64,000 bases of DNA from Candidatus Poseidoniaceae archaeon (lineage in GTDB: Archaea > Thermoplasmatota > Poseidoniia > Poseidoniales > Poseidoniaceae), in the NCBI GenBank assembly GCA_949372655.1, contig CASIAI010000002.1, positions 231,184-295,183 of the forward strand, given 5' to 3'. Shown here one piece after another: positions 34,949-45,376 of this stretch (its first letter is position 1; every line of letters begins with the position of its first letter). The position numbers and the translations under genes are program-made. The notes beneath the pieces were generated by a model, which was not told the DNA's origin, did no database searches, and saw only the letters and a program-made list of their open reading frames with translations.

Positions 34949-36132
34949 GAGAATCTCTCCAAGATTTCAGAAAGTTGCTTGACAAAGTTTTCTACTTCTT
35001 CCCTAGAGTTGTAAAAGTATAATGACGCCCTAACCGTTCCAGTAATATTCAGTCTTTCAAGCAAAGGTTGGGCACAGTGATGCCCAGTTCTAACAGCAAA
35101 TCCTCTAGCATCGAGTAAGTGAGCCATATCTTCACTATTCATAGTGGGGTGAAGAAATGAAACTACTGCTGCATCGTCATCATCATGACGACCATAAACT
35201 GTCATACCCATAGAGCGAAGTTGGTCAGATAACCATCTTGCAATTTCTAATAATCGCACATGTTCGGATTCTAAGTCTATTCCATCCATCCATTTTAAAG
35301 CAGCATGCCATCCAATTGCTTCAGCAATTTTAGGTGTTCCTGCCTCGAATTTATGTTCATTAGTTTGGTAGGTTGACCCATGAATCGAAACTGTTTCTAT
35401 CATATCGCCCCCTCCCATAAATGGCTGCATCTGTTCAAAGACATCATTGTCTACTAATAATGCTCCAATTCCAGTCGGTCCACACATTTTATGTGCTGAA
35501 AATGCCATGAAATCAGCACCGAGTTTTTGGAAATCTACAATTTGATGAGGTACGCTTTGAGCAGCATCAAGTAATACATGAGCCCCATTTTGTTTGGCCA
35601 ATGAGATTATTTTTTCAACAGGATTACACACTCCTAAAACATTCGAAATGTGTACGACACATACCAATTTGGCTCCTTCTAGTGAAGCCTCAAAGATTTC
35701 CATATCGAGAGTTAAGTCATCTTGAACAGGTACATAGCGAAGTTCAATGTCTAACTCTTTAGCTAGCATTTGCCAAGGAACAATGTCGGAGTGATGTTCC
35801 ATTTCTGTAAGAACTACTGCATCCCCTGGAGATAGATTTGCTTTACCCCATGCATGTGCTACCAAGTTGATCGCTTCTGTAGTTCCTCCAGTTATGATTA
35901 CCCTTTGTGCATTGAATCTATTTTTTAATGCAGTTCTGCATGCTTCATATCCATCGGTAGCCTCTCCTGCCAATGTGTGAACTGCTCTGTGAACATTAGC
36001 ATTAGAATTGGTATAGTAATCATTCATTGCATCAATGACTACTTGTGGTTTTTGAGTAGTTGCAGCATTATCAAGATACACCAAAGGGTATCCATTGACT
36101 TTACGCTGAAGAATTGGAAACTGCTCTCTCAT
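34945..36132 (-). CDS. sufS: SufS cysteine desulfurase
   Basis: PLP enzyme that removes sulfur from cysteine as an enzyme-bound persulfide. LDNAATTQKP near the N-terminus, TTEAINLVAHAW, EMEHHSDIVPW, LLDAAQSVPH and the PLP lysine in FSAHKMCGP (about residue 215 from this ATG) are intact. The active-site cysteine is in RTGHHCAQPLL near residue 360, the SufS (type II) form. The ATG at 36132 has GGGTGA six bases upstream; a GTG at 36153 is possible but would overlap sufD more. Member of the sufCBDSE-sufT operon. Confidence 0.95.
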   Translation of the reverse strand: MREQFPILQRKVNGYPLVYLDNAATTQKPQVVIDAMNDYYTNSNANVHRAVHTLAGEATDGYEACRTALKNRFNAQRVIITGGTTEAINLVAHAWGKANLSPGDAVVLTEMEHHSDIVPWQMLAKELDIELRYVPVQDDLTLDMEIFEASLEGAKLVCVVHISNVLGVCNPVEKIISLAKQNGAHVLLDAAQSVPHQIVDFQKLGADFMAFSAHKMCGPTGIGALLVDNDVFEQMQPFMGGGDMIETVSIHGSTYQTNEHKFEAGTPKIAEAIGWHAALKWMDGIDLESEHVRLLEIARWLSDQLRSMGMTVYGRHDDDDAAVVSFLHPTMNSEDMAHLLDARGFAVRTGHHCAQPLLERLNITGTVRASLYFYNSREEVENFVKQLSEILERFS

Positions 36133-36136
36133 ATAA

Positions 36137-37177
36137 TCACCCAATGATACCACATTCTAGATGAATTTTAAGTCTTGTTTTCAAATCTTCCGATATTATT
36201 TGATTCCTCAAAGATGAGAAGGTATTGACAAGGAAGCCTTCCACAATAAGCGCTTCAGCCTGCTCGGGAGAATGGCCACGCGATAAAAGGTAGTGCAACT
36301 GCTCTTTATCGATTGGAGCACTTGCAGCACCATGTGCAGCACTCACTTCATCAGATAGAACTTCAAGTTCCGGAATCGCATCCGCTCTGGCATCTTGTGA
36401 AAGTAGTAGGTTGTGAAATACTTGTCCTGCATTGGAGTAGTTGGCGTCTTTATCGATTAATAATTGCCCAGTTCCAATTGAGTGACTTCTCCCACCGCAT
36501 GCAGCATTCATGGTCAAGGATGAATCGGTGTGTTCAACCATATGTCTAATTTCCATGTGGTGGTCATCATGCCTTGAATCAGTACCGTAAACAGCAACAG
36601 TTTGATTTAGTGAAGAATTAGAATCACGTAGGTTAGTTCTAATATCGGTCTTATTTCTAAAGCCGCCAATTGAAAGTTCACCATACTCCAAAGAAGAATC
36701 ACGGTGTAAATTCCAGTCTTCACATCGAAGTAATTTCGAATTTGCATCTAATTCATTGACAAAAGCATATCCTATTGATGCGTTTTTACTAATATTGCCT
36801 GAAATATGTAAACCAGTCCAAGTACTCGAACCAGAAAGATGAATGATTATTGATGCCTCACCTTTACACTGAAAATCAATATGACTTACAGTTGTATCAC
36901 CAGATGCAATTAAATTAATATGAACGGATTGGCCTTTCCCATCAATTTCAATTACATTCATTTTATTATTACATTCACTTAGAAATACACGGGATATATC
37001 ACTCGAATCGCTGACATCACGTATTCCCTTTTTTATTATACAATCACCTTCGTGATTGAAAACGACTTCTTCACAACTTGGAATAATATCAATTTTGGAT
37101 GGGTGGATGCGTTTCCAGGGAGTGTATCGCCAAAGATGTGAAGAACGTGAAGGGATCTCCATATCGAGGTACGTCAT
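36137..37177 (-). CDS. sufD: SufD, Fe-S cluster scaffold component
   Basis: Forms the SufBC2D scaffold with SufB and SufC. The beta-helix core has the family features [28 protein letters not shown] near residue 210, and [11 protein letters not shown]. The C-terminal motif [20 protein letters not shown] holds the His needed for cluster assembly. [20 protein letters not shown] is the SufC-docking helix pair. Length 346 is slightly short. ATG overlaps the sufB stop in ATGA fashion, so translation is coupled. Confidence 0.92.
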   Translation of the reverse strand: MTYLDMEIPSRSSHLWRYTPWKRIHPSKIDIIPSCEEVVFNHEGDCIIKKGIRDVSDSSDISRVFLSECNNKMNVIEIDGKGQSVHINLIASGDTTVSHIDFQCKGEASIIIHLSGSSTWTGLHISGNISKNASIGYAFVNELDANSKLLRCEDWNLHRDSSLEYGELSIGGFRNKTDIRTNLRDSNSSLNQTVAVYGTDSRHDDHHMEIRHMVEHTDSSLTMNAACGGRSHSIGTGQLLIDKDANYSNAGQVFHNLLLSQDARADAIPELEVLSDEVSAAHGAASAPIDKEQLHYLLSRGHSPEQAEALIVEGFLVNTFSSLRNQIISEDLKTRLKIHLECGIIG

Positions 37178-38580
37178 CCGATAGAACCCTCCATCTCTAA
37201 TTCTAACAACTTGTTTAGTTCAACCGCATATTCCATCGGAAGTTCTCTTGTGAAAGGTTCAAAGAATCCGTTTACAATCATTCCCATTGCTTCCTTTTCA
37301 CTAAACCCTCTACTCATGAGGTAAAATAATTGGTCTCCAGATATTTTTGATACACTTGCTTCATGTTCCAAATCTGCTGTGGCATTTCCAATTTCCATAG
37401 TAGGATAAGTGTCAGAGCGAGAAATATCGTCTAGAATGAGTGCGTCACAAACAATCTTGGATCTGCAACCTTCTGCTTTTGGAGTTACCTGTAACAGGCC
37501 TCTATATGACGAACGACCACCATTCTTAGAAATCGATTTCGAAAGAATGTTGGAAGTAGTTCTTGGGGCAAGGTGATGGACCTTTGCACCAGCATCTTGG
37601 TGTTGACCTTCTCCTGAATAAGCAACTGAAATAACTTCAGCGTGGGCTCCTTCGCCCTTTAGAATTACCGAGGGATACTTCATTGTCAACTTGGAGCCAA
37701 TATTTCCATCGACCCATTCAATTACCGAATTAGAGTGTGCAATGCCTCTTTTTGTGACTAGGTTATACACATTTGCTGACCAGTTTTGAACAGTAGAATA
37801 TCTAATTTTAGCATTGTCCATTGCAATCAATTCAACTACTGCTGAGTGAAGTGAATCTGTGGAATATGTTGGTGCAGTGCAACCTTCAACGTAATGTATA
37901 CTACTACCTTCATCTGCAATAATTAGGGTTCTTTCAAATTGACCCATATTCTTTGCATTAATTCTAAAGTAGGCTTGAACAGGCATCTCAACATGTACAT
38001 TTTTCGGCACATAAATGAATGAGCCACCTGACCAAACAGCAGTGTTTAACGCTGCAAATTTATTATCGGAATATGGTACAACGCTGCAGAAATATTTCTT
38101 GATAATCTCCGGATGTTCTTTCAGTCCAGTATCCATATCAAAGAATAAAACACCTTGTTGTTCGAGGTCTTCTCTAATCGAATGATAAACCGCTTCAGAC
38201 TCATACTGAGCAGTAACTCCACCGAGCCACTTTTGTTCAGCTTCTGGAATTCCTAATCTTTCAAACGTATTCTTGATATCATCAGGAACATCATCCCAAT
38301 CGTTCTCAGTCTGCTTAGAGGAGCGTAGGAAATAAGTTATATTCTCGAACTTAATACTATCTAACATGCTACAATTACCCCATTCTGGCATCGGTCTTTC
38401 AATAAAGTGATGATATGCTTTGACTCGTATATCAGTCATCCATTTCGGCTCGTTTTTTAGTTCAGAAATATCTCTTACAACTTGTTCTGTAAGACCTTTA
38501 TCAAATCTTATTGTTGATTGCTCTGGATCGTGAAATCCATATCGATAATCTCCAACTGCTTCATGTGCTAAATCACTCAT
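37174..38580 (-). CDS. sufB: SufB, Fe-S cluster scaffold component
   Basis: Core scaffold subunit. Typical SufB sequence: [54 protein letters not shown] with the conserved Cys, and [19 protein letters not shown]. The C-terminus has [20 protein letters not shown] and RGFSEKEA. Length about 468 from the ATG at 38580, which follows GGAGG by seven bases. The GTG at 38598 would only add MVGGLK-type residues and overlap sufC. Cys in VEGC and the paired His/Glu are intact, so it should be functional. Confidence 0.95.
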   Translation of the reverse strand: MSDLAHEAVGDYRYGFHDPEQSTIRFDKGLTEQVVRDISELKNEPKWMTDIRVKAYHHFIERPMPEWGNCSMLDSIKFENITYFLRSSKQTENDWDDVPDDIKNTFERLGIPEAEQKWLGGVTAQYESEAVYHSIREDLEQQGVLFFDMDTGLKEHPEIIKKYFCSVVPYSDNKFAALNTAVWSGGSFIYVPKNVHVEMPVQAYFRINAKNMGQFERTLIIADEGSSIHYVEGCTAPTYSTDSLHSAVVELIAMDNAKIRYSTVQNWSANVYNLVTKRGIAHSNSVIEWVDGNIGSKLTMKYPSVILKGEGAHAEVISVAYSGEGQHQDAGAKVHHLAPRTTSNILSKSISKNGGRSSYRGLLQVTPKAEGCRSKIVCDALILDDISRSDTYPTMEIGNATADLEHEASVSKISGDQLFYLMSRGFSEKEAMGMIVNGFFEPFTRELPMEYAVELNKLLELEMEGSIG

Positions 38581-38582
38581 TT

Positions 38583-39314
38583 TTAGGCCTCCAACCAATC
38601 ATATCCATTCTCTTCAAGTTTTAATGCTAGTTCAGGTCCACCGGACTGGACTATTTTTCCATCTATCATAGCATGGACAAAGTCGGGTTTTACCAAATCA
38701 AGCAATCTTTGATAGTGAGTAATTATTAGGCATCCAGCATCTTGTGCTATTTCGTTAATTCCTTTTGCTACGACTCTAAGGGCATCGATATCAAGACCGG
38801 AATCGGTCTCATCAAGTAGAGCCAATTGTGGTTTTAGTAGTAACATTTGGAGAGTTTCTAAACGCTTTTTCTCTCCACCGCTAAATCCGTCATTAACATA
38901 TCTTGAAAGAAACGACTTATCCATCTCAAGTTGCGTCATTGCAGAATTAAGTTCTTTTCTAAATTCTCTGGCTTTGAGTTGTTGGTTTCTAACAGAAGCA
39001 ACAGACTTCTTCAAGAAATTTCCAACCTGTACGCCTGGTATGGAAGGTGGATACTGGAATGAAAGGAACATTCCAGAGCGTGCTCTTTCATGAACTTCAT
39101 AGTCATCGAGTGGTTTTCCAAGGAATGTTACATCACCTGATGTGATTTCATATGATGGGTGACCCATCACTACATTTGCTAGAGTTGATTTACCAGCACC
39201 ATTACGACCCATGATTGCATGGATTTCCCCTTTTTTGATTGTGATAGATACACCATTGATGATGGGGGTATCATCCACAGACACATGCAAATCATTTATT
39301 TTCAAAATTTCCAT
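38583..39314 (-). CDS. sufC: SufC, ABC-type ATPase of the Fe-S scaffold
   Basis: Cytoplasmic ATPase whose dimerisation drives rearrangement of SufB-SufD. Walker A is GRNGAGKST at residues 36-44, the signature FSGGEKKR near 145, and Walker [13 protein letters not shown], with SufC-specific [22 protein letters not shown] holds the switch His. Length 243 is standard. First gene of the operon; its promoter region, shared with the divergent NFU gene, contains a perfect palindrome (39388-39409). Confidence 0.96.
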   Translation of the reverse strand: MEILKINDLHVSVDDTPIINGVSITIKKGEIHAIMGRNGAGKSTLANVVMGHPSYEITSGDVTFLGKPLDDYEVHERARSGMFLSFQYPPSIPGVQVGNFLKKSVASVRNQQLKAREFRKELNSAMTQLEMDKSFLSRYVNDGFSGGEKKRLETLQMLLLKPQLALLDETDSGLDIDALRVVAKGINEIAQDAGCLIITHYQRLLDLVKPDFVHAMIDGKIVQSGGPELALKLEENGYDWLEA

Positions 39315-39387
39315 CTTGACTCCCCTGCAGGTTCACCTCTAGTCTCTCCCTTATGAAGTGGTGTAAAGAAATGTCACGCAGTATGCC

Positions 39388-39409
39388 GCTTTTAGGGTAG
39401 CCTAAAAGC
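39388..39409. promoter_or_regulatory. Perfect palindrome between suf operon and NFU gene, candidate iron-regulator operator
   Basis: GCTTTTAGG, spacer GTAG, then CCTAAAAGC: a 9-bp perfect inverted repeat with a 4-nt spacer. It lies 74 bases upstream of sufC and 53 bases upstream of the NFU gene. The core TTAGGGTAGCCTAA closely resembles the DtxR/IdeR iron-box consensus (TTAGGTTAGCCTAACCTAA). A TATA-like ATAATAAAAG for the NFU gene follows at 39421-39430. It therefore sits upstream of both promoters and could serve either. The regulator gene itself is not in the window. Confidence 0.6.
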
Positions 39410-39461
39410 CAGCCTTAGTGATAATAAAAGAGTTCAAATTGATTGTAGTGGAGCAACGTTC

Positions 39462-39923
39462 ATGCCCGATGAGGATTTAGTCGCCAAATATGCTGCTGAA
39501 GCACTAGAATCAATGAAGTTAGAGGCTAAGAAACGTATAGATGACGTTACCGATAAAGAGGCTGAAAAAAGATTTCGAAGTTTATCTTTAATTGAAATAA
39601 TTGATACGGAGGAAATAATTCCGGCTTTACTTTCTCGATTGAATGAAGTTAGGGCTGCACTTGATGGACATGGTGGAGGAATTAAATTAACATCTTATGA
39701 AATCTTAGAGTTACCAGATAAGGGTTTGAACATAGTCTTGGATTTGACCGGAGCTTGCCTTTCATGTGGTGCAGCACCAGGCACACTAGAAGGTGTCAAA
39801 TCAGATTTAGAATCGGATAAAGAGATTTCATCAGTCAAATTCTCGAGTGTTCTATTGGATTCATTCGACGAACTAGGTCGCGAATTCATTTTGGCGCATG
39901 GCAAAGTTGAGTTTGTAGATTAA
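39462..39923 (+). CDS. NFU-type iron-sulfur scaffold/carrier protein
   Basis: Binds and transfers Fe-S clusters through its NifU C-terminal domain. That domain spans about residues 55-130: LNEVRAALDGHGGGIKL, then LTGACLSCGAAPGTLEG with the cluster cysteines C99 and C102. An N-terminal helical extension of about 50 residues (AEALESMKLEAKKRIDDVTD) is extra. Divergent from the suf operon across the palindrome, which supports co-regulation with the Suf scaffold. It is followed 31-60 bases later by tgtA on the same strand. Confidence 0.9.
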   Translation: MPDEDLVAKYAAEALESMKLEAKKRIDDVTDKEAEKRFRSLSLIEIIDTEEIIPALLSRLNEVRAALDGHGGGIKLTSYEILELPDKGLNIVLDLTGACLSCGAAPGTLEGVKSDLESDKEISSVKFSSVLLDSFDELGREFILAHGKVEFVD

Positions 39924-39984
39924 CTACTAATTTTTTCATATTTTTACGGATGGTTTGAAGGAGGTCACATACCGGCCATCAGTC

Positions 39985-42243
39985 ATGGCAGCATGGCGAG
40001 AAGGCACTCGAGAAGACCCTAAGCCCTGTAGAGAGCAAGACAGGGGTAAATTCGAAGTCATTCACAGGGATGGACGTGCTCGTCTAGGCCGTCTCCATAC
40101 CGATCACGGAATATTAGAGACTCCTGCACTACTTCCAGTTATCAATCCTAATATTAGAACAATTGAACCTAGAGAAATGTGGGACAGGTATGGCATTGGC
40201 GCTTTGATAACCAATTCATATATCATTTGGAAACATGAAGAATTGAAAAATAAGGCTCAAAAAGATGGAGTTCATGAACTGATAGATTATCCAGGCGTAA
40301 TAATGACAGATTCCGGTACTTTCCAGGCTTATGTCTACGGAGATGTGGAGGTCGGTGTGGAGGAAATCGTCGAGTTTCAACGCTCGATAGGTGTTGATAT
40401 TGCTACTATGTTAGATGTGTTCTCGCGTCCAGATATGACCGAGTTGGAAGTCGAAAGTTGTGTTGATGAAACTTTAGCGAGAGCCCAAATCAGTGTCGAT
40501 ACTTCTCAAGATACCATGTTAAACGGTCCTATTCAAGGTGGATTGTTCAAAGAATTGAGAGAAAAGTCTGCCAGTGAAATGGGTAAGTTCGACTTTTCAG
40601 TCCATCCAATCGGGGGAATCGTACCGGTAATGGAACAGCACCGTTACAAAGAATACGCAAAAATAATGTTATCTTCTCTTCCAAAATTACCGCCTAATCG
40701 ACCCGTTCATATGTTTGGTTGTGGACATCCAATGTTGTTCCCAATGTCCATTGCACTTGGAGCGGATTTATTTGACTCTGCGGCGTATGCGTTATTTGCA
40801 AGAGATGGTCGCCTTTTGACTCCATGGGGGACAGAAAAAATAGCTAATTTAGTCGATTGGCCGGTTACAACTCCTAGCATTGCCCATCTAACTCCTGAAG
40901 AAGTGAGGGAGATGGACGGCAAGGAGAGAACAAAACTTCTATCCAAATACAACCTGGAGGTGACTTTATCAGAACTAGCAAGGTGTAAACAAGCGGTTCG
41001 TGATGGTACTATTTGGCGTATGGTAGAGAGGCGAAGTCATCAGCATCCGGCGCTTCGCGAGGCATTTCTATGGTTGATTACCAATCCTTCACTTGGAAAT
41101 ATTTCAAAGATGTTCAAAGAGGAAATGATACTCGATGAAAAGTTGGCATCACAAGAAATCGGTTCACAAAAAGGAGCATGGGAATCAAGTTGGGATTGGA
41201 TTGTTGAATCTCAAACAACTCCGCGAAAAGGTGGAGAGTCTTGGGGTGGTAAAGATACATTAGCAAGGCCACACATAATTGCTGCAAGACACATGATGTT
41301 CACAAGATGGCATTCTTTAGCACCAAGAGGTTCCGGTTCATCTGATGTATTGATTCTTCATGGTCGTTCAGGTCCATGGAGGGAGAGGTGTGATAATCTT
41401 GTCACCAGAATAATTCATCATGCTCCTGGGCTGGAAGTTATGATTTTGACACCTATCGGTTTAATGCCTTATTCTCTTGAAGATGTCAATCCATTCACAC
41501 ACATTGTAGGCCCCGAATGGATGTGGAGAAGTCGTCCTGATCTATCTATGATTAGAGAAGACTTAGAAAAGTTTTCAATGAGTGAAAGACGTATTATCAC
41601 CCTCGACCTCCAAGGTGACAGCCTAGTTGACCGAGCATTTGCTAAATTAGTTGAAATGGGGGTCGTCGAGCAAGGTTCTGTAGAAAAGCCGATCGAGTCA
41701 AAGGACTTTGAAGCCTCGGAACTACAACTGCGTAGAAGAAAAGCAGCAGATAAATTTGCACTATTTTTCAATATCCAAAGTGAACTATCTCATGAAATGA
41801 CTAAGCAAACCGAATTTGTTATCAATCGTCAAGGTAGGATAAAAAATGTGCTTAGTTCCTCTGAAAAACATCTTGCTAGTTTCCGCCTAGGCGATGGTGG
41901 TCTTTCTCTAAATAACGACGGTGCTATCGAATTACACAGTCATAGAAGACGTGAAATTCCAAATAATTTTTCAGAGACAGATATTTTCGGTTATTGCGGT
42001 GAAGGCCTCGCATTTGTGGTAGTCGATGATGATGCTGAACCTTTCATCCGTCAAGGCCGAAATGTATTCCATGGTTTTGTAACCGCTTGTGACCCTTGGT
42101 TAAGGCCTAACGAGGCTTGCCTGATTGTTAATGGCAAAGGTGAGTTACTCGGTCATGGTGTATCTCAGTGTACTTCTGACGAACTTGCTACTTTCCAAAA
42201 AGGTGTTGCAATTAAGACCCGTGATGGTATAAAAATTGAATAA
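39985..42243 (+). CDS. tgtA: Archaeosine tRNA-guanine(15) transglycosylase
   Basis: Replaces guanine 15 of archaeal tRNA with preQ0, the first tRNA step of archaeosine synthesis. The catalytic barrel is clear: HTDHGILETPALLPVINPN, MTDSGTFQAYVYGDVEV with the first catalytic Asp, PIQGGLFKELRE, and MFGCGHPMLFPMSIALGADL with the second Asp. A C-terminal domain includes LILHGRSGPWRERCDN and EWMWRSRPDL, and a PUA domain occupies the last 90 residues (NVFHGFVTACDPWLRPNEAC). At about 752 residues it is longer than usual, partly from an N-terminal extension. A perfect AAGGAGGT lies at 39957-39964, about 20 bases before the ATG and just after an in-frame TTG at 39955, so the start is uncertain. Catalytic residues for amidino transfer (ArcS) are not evident. 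Confidence 0.92.
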   Translation: MAAWREGTREDPKPCREQDRGKFEVIHRDGRARLGRLHTDHGILETPALLPVINPNIRTIEPREMWDRYGIGALITNSYIIWKHEELKNKAQKDGVHELIDYPGVIMTDSGTFQAYVYGDVEVGVEEIVEFQRSIGVDIATMLDVFSRPDMTELEVESCVDETLARAQISVDTSQDTMLNGPIQGGLFKELREKSASEMGKFDFSVHPIGGIVPVMEQHRYKEYAKIMLSSLPKLPPNRPVHMFGCGHPMLFPMSIALGADLFDSAAYALFARDGRLLTPWGTEKIANLVDWPVTTPSIAHLTPEEVREMDGKERTKLLSKYNLEVTLSELARCKQAVRDGTIWRMVERRSHQHPALREAFLWLITNPSLGNISKMFKEEMILDEKLASQEIGSQKGAWESSWDWIVESQTTPRKGGESWGGKDTLARPHIIAARHMMFTRWHSLAPRGSGSSDVLILHGRSGPWRERCDNLVTRIIHHAPGLEVMILTPIGLMPYSLEDVNPFTHIVGPEWMWRSRPDLSMIREDLEKFSMSERRIITLDLQGDSLVDRAFAKLVEMGVVEQGSVEKPIESKDFEASELQLRRRKAADKFALFFNIQSELSHEMTKQTEFVINRQGRIKNVLSSSEKHLASFRLGDGGLSLNNDGAIELHSHRRREIPNNFSETDIFGYCGEGLAFVVVDDDAEPFIRQGRNVFHGFVTACDPWLRPNEACLIVNGKGELLGHGVSQCTSDELATFQKGVAIKTRDGIKIE

Positions 42244-42312
42244 TATCACTAATCATGTAGTGGTATAGTTGAAGAGTCGTACCTAATCTCGCTAATTCGA
42301 GGGAGCGGCAAT

Positions 42313-43323
42313 ATGGCTGATGATTATATCATAAAAACCTCAAATTTGTCAAAATCATACGGCCCACACATGGCTTTAGAGAATTTAAACCTCAAGGTCG
42401 AAAGAGGTGCTACTGGACTTTTAGGGCCGAATGGTGCTGGAAAGTCTACTTTCTTGAAAACAATACTTGGACTAATTCAAGCAACATCTGGTGAAGGAAC
42501 TGTTCTTGGACATGACATTCGAACCGATGGAGCGGCGATTCGCTCTCGTATTGGATACATGCCAGAATATGAAGCTCTAAATCCCGATATGGATGCAATA
42601 TATCAGGTTAGATATTCTGGTGAATTATTGGGTATGAATCCGGTTGTTGCCATGTCGAGGGCTCATGATGCATTACAATACGTAGGTCTTGGTGAGCAGA
42701 GATACCGTAATATTGGCAGTTTTTCGACAGGTATGAAACAGGCGACTAAACTTGCATGTGCTATCATTCATGACCCTGAGTTGATCATTGCAGATGAACC
42801 ATCTAATGGTCTTGATTCAGTAGCCAGAGAATTTATGATAACCACGCTTCAAAACACCGTCAATACTGGTAATAGGTCTGTTTTGATGGCTTCGCACTTA
42901 ATGGATGATGTAGAAAGAGTCTGTGATAATATTGTTCTTTTACACAAGGGCAAACTTGCCGCTCAAGGTCGCATAGAAGACCTAAAAGATATCGATAGAG
43001 AAATCGAGATACATGTTTGGGGAGGGGCGACTAAACTTGAAGAATCTATGGCAAAGGCTGGTTTGACAGTTAGAAGAGAAGGGCGAATTATGAGGATTCA
43101 ACATATTGGTGAAGACACGACTACTCTTATTCTGAAATGTGCTGCTGAATCAGGCGCTCAAATTCGTAGGATGCATGAATATGAAGCCTCACTCGAAGAT
43201 TTATTCCTAGTTATTATGGAAAACCTCGGGTATGAGGTGAAGACCAGTGAAGATTTACTCCGAAGCCCGATTAAAGCAAGGCAAGTAGATGCTCCAAAGA
43301 GTATGGGGGGTGGCTCATCATGA
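42313..43323 (+). CDS. ABC transporter ATP-binding protein (ABC-2 type), first pair
   Basis: Cytoplasmic ATPase. Walker A GPNGAGKST at residues 38-46, a signature of the form FSTGMKQ (in place of LSGGQ), Walker B LIIADEPSNGLD, and a switch His in ASHLMDDVERV. Residues after about 225 form the DUF4162-like C-terminal region seen in drug or lipid exporters. The start MADDYIIKTS follows GGGAG. First gene of a five-gene cluster whose members overlap by four bases each (ATGA). Confidence 0.92.
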   Translation: MADDYIIKTSNLSKSYGPHMALENLNLKVERGATGLLGPNGAGKSTFLKTILGLIQATSGEGTVLGHDIRTDGAAIRSRIGYMPEYEALNPDMDAIYQVRYSGELLGMNPVVAMSRAHDALQYVGLGEQRYRNIGSFSTGMKQATKLACAIIHDPELIIADEPSNGLDSVAREFMITTLQNTVNTGNRSVLMASHLMDDVERVCDNIVLLHKGKLAAQGRIEDLKDIDREIEIHVWGGATKLEESMAKAGLTVRREGRIMRIQHIGEDTTTLILKCAAESGAQIRRMHEYEASLEDLFLVIMENLGYEVKTSEDLLRSPIKARQVDAPKSMGGGSS

Positions 43324-44387
43324 CACTAGAAGATGAGGCTCAAGCGCCTGCGCCGAGTTCTATCGAGTTAGATTTTCAAGACGTATCATATGATGCTGAT
43401 GCTCCGGTAAAAGGCCAGGGTAGAATGGATTCCGCTTGGGGTTCTTCTCAAGGAGATGAAGTAAATACTGCTCAAGTTGCCCCATCAAAGGATACAACAG
43501 GATTTATCTTCGAACAAGTATATCAGCCTTGGAATGGTACTTTGAATCCTCGCTGGATGAGGAACTGGGCGATTTTAAGACACCATGTGGCAGGGATTTT
43601 CCGTAAAGGTCATCGACCTTGGAGCATACCTACTCGCCTCTTCCTAGTGGTTGTTTTCATCGCATCTTTAGCAGATGTCGGCCTTACATTACTATCAGCG
43701 TTGATTGGAAGTGCAGACTTACATTCAGTCTGGGGTGTAAACCGTGATAACCTGTACGGCCATGTACTCGGTTTCTTTCCAAGAAATGTTTTGTATTTCC
43801 CAATTGTTGCAGCCCTTCTTGTCGGTGGAGTCATCTCTGAAGATAGGTTACATGGAACCTCTGCCCTTTATTTCTCAAGACCGATTAATCGATTTGATTA
43901 TGTTATGATGAAGTATCTCTCAGTTGCAATAATTCAAGCCATGATTGTTCTTTTGACACTTTGCTTATACTATTTTTCTGAGATAATAAGCATGGGTAGA
44001 GGCTGGGCTTGGATTATCGATACATTTCCACAGTTTATTGCAGCATTCATCGGAGGTACTTTACTGATTATTACTTACACCAGTATCGGCTTAGGTCTTT
44101 CCAGTGTTTCAAAAGGTAAGTTCTTTCCAGGGATTGGTCTGATTGCCATCGTTCTTGGTACCAAAACTTTAGCAATAATCGTATCACAATTATTTGATAG
44201 AGAAATCCTTTATCTACTATCTCCATATGATTGCTTAGCACATGTTGGGCAAACAATTATTGGAACCCAACCAACTTACAATCAATATTCATGGACATGG
44301 TCATTAGCCTCTTTAGTAGTAATGAATGCCTTATCGCTTTATGTCCTGAGTTCTAGAGTTTCTTCGATGGAGGTGACAAGAGAATGA
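43320..44387 (+). CDS. ABC-2 type permease, first pair
   Basis: Membrane partner of the preceding ATPase. About 110 hydrophilic residues come first, with an amphipathic WNGTLNPRWMRNWAILRHHV just before the first TM helix (IPTRLFLVVVFIASLADVGL). About six TM helices follow, and HGTSALYFSRPINRFDYVMMKY is the coupling segment typical of ABC-2 permeases. The start overlaps the previous stop by four bases and the stop overlaps the next start in the same way. Export substrate unknown. Confidence 0.85.
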   Translation: MTLEDEAQAPAPSSIELDFQDVSYDADAPVKGQGRMDSAWGSSQGDEVNTAQVAPSKDTTGFIFEQVYQPWNGTLNPRWMRNWAILRHHVAGIFRKGHRPWSIPTRLFLVVVFIASLADVGLTLLSALIGSADLHSVWGVNRDNLYGHVLGFFPRNVLYFPIVAALLVGGVISEDRLHGTSALYFSRPINRFDYVMMKYLSVAIIQAMIVLLTLCLYYFSEIISMGRGWAWIIDTFPQFIAAFIGGTLLIITYTSIGLGLSSVSKGKFFPGIGLIAIVLGTKTLAIIVSQLFDREILYLLSPYDCLAHVGQTIIGTQPTYNQYSWTWSLASLVVMNALSLYVLSSRVSSMEVTRE

Positions 44388-45376
44388 TGCCAGATTTTGA
44401 CCAAAAAGGTCTACCTCAAACAAAGGAGTGGGTTCCTGAACAAAATGCTCCAGTCATACTTCTTGAGAATGTTTCAAAGACTTATGGTAGGATTCATGCA
44501 TTGACAGGAATAACTCTCTCGTTAAGTGGTGGAGTGACTGGAATCCTTGGTCTTAATGGTGCGGGTAAATCTACATTGTTCAAGATTCTAATGGGTAAGA
44601 TTAAGCCGAGTTCAGGGCAAGTTAGATTGTTTGGTACAGACCCGTGGAAAAACCCAGCACCATATTCTAGAGTTGGATTTGTACCCGAACATGAAAAGAT
44701 GTATGATTGGATGACTGCGCATGATTTTATTTCGACATTTGCTAGATTAAACGGACTTAAGAGAGATGAAGCTAAAATTGAAGCAGAACGAGTTTTGGAC
44801 TTTGTTGGACTTTCTGATGTGGCTCATAAGCAGATTGGACGCTTCTCGAAAGGTATGCGTCAAAGAACAAAAATAGCACATGCTCTTGTCAACGATCCTG
44901 AATTGATTATTCTCGATGAGCCTCTACAAGGCTGTGACCCACTTGCAAGGACTACAATCATGAATGTGATTAGAGAACTTGGTAGAATGGGTAGAACAGT
45001 TATTGTCAGCAGCCACATTCTTCATGAGATAGAGAGAATAACTGAACAAATAGTGATTCTACATCATGGAAGATTATTGGCTCTCGGAAACTTACATGCT
45101 ATTAGGGAAAGGCTTGATAATATACCACACAAGATTGAACTTGAAACTGAAAATCCTAAACAACTAGCAAAGACAATCTTAGAAATAGATTCTGTTCATG
45201 GTATATTTTTCCCAGAGGGTAATATCCTTTCAATCCAAACTCATAATTTGGGTTCTTTCCATTCACACTTGCCTAAGGCAATCATAGAAAGTGGGCAAAG
45301 GGTAGATTCAATAGATAATCCAGATGATGATTTAGAATCGATTTTGGGCTATCTTACCGGTGGAGGTCGAATGTGA
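44384..45376 (+). CDS. ABC transporter ATP-binding protein, second pair
   Basis: Second ATPase of the cluster: Walker A LNGAGKST, signature FSKGMRQRTKIAHAL, Walker B LIILDEPLQGCDP, and SSHILHEIERITEQ with the switch His. It is preceded by a strong GGAGGTGA and an ATGA overlap with the first permease. It differs from the first ATPase enough to suggest an old duplication, so the two pairs may form one heteromeric transporter. Confidence 0.92.
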   Translation: MMPDFDQKGLPQTKEWVPEQNAPVILLENVSKTYGRIHALTGITLSLSGGVTGILGLNGAGKSTLFKILMGKIKPSSGQVRLFGTDPWKNPAPYSRVGFVPEHEKMYDWMTAHDFISTFARLNGLKRDEAKIEAERVLDFVGLSDVAHKQIGRFSKGMRQRTKIAHALVNDPELIILDEPLQGCDPLARTTIMNVIRELGRMGRTVIVSSHILHEIERITEQIVILHHGRLLALGNLHAIRERLDNIPHKIELETENPKQLAKTILEIDSVHGIFFPEGNILSIQTHNLGSFHSHLPKAIIESGQRVDSIDNPDDDLESILGYLTGGGRM

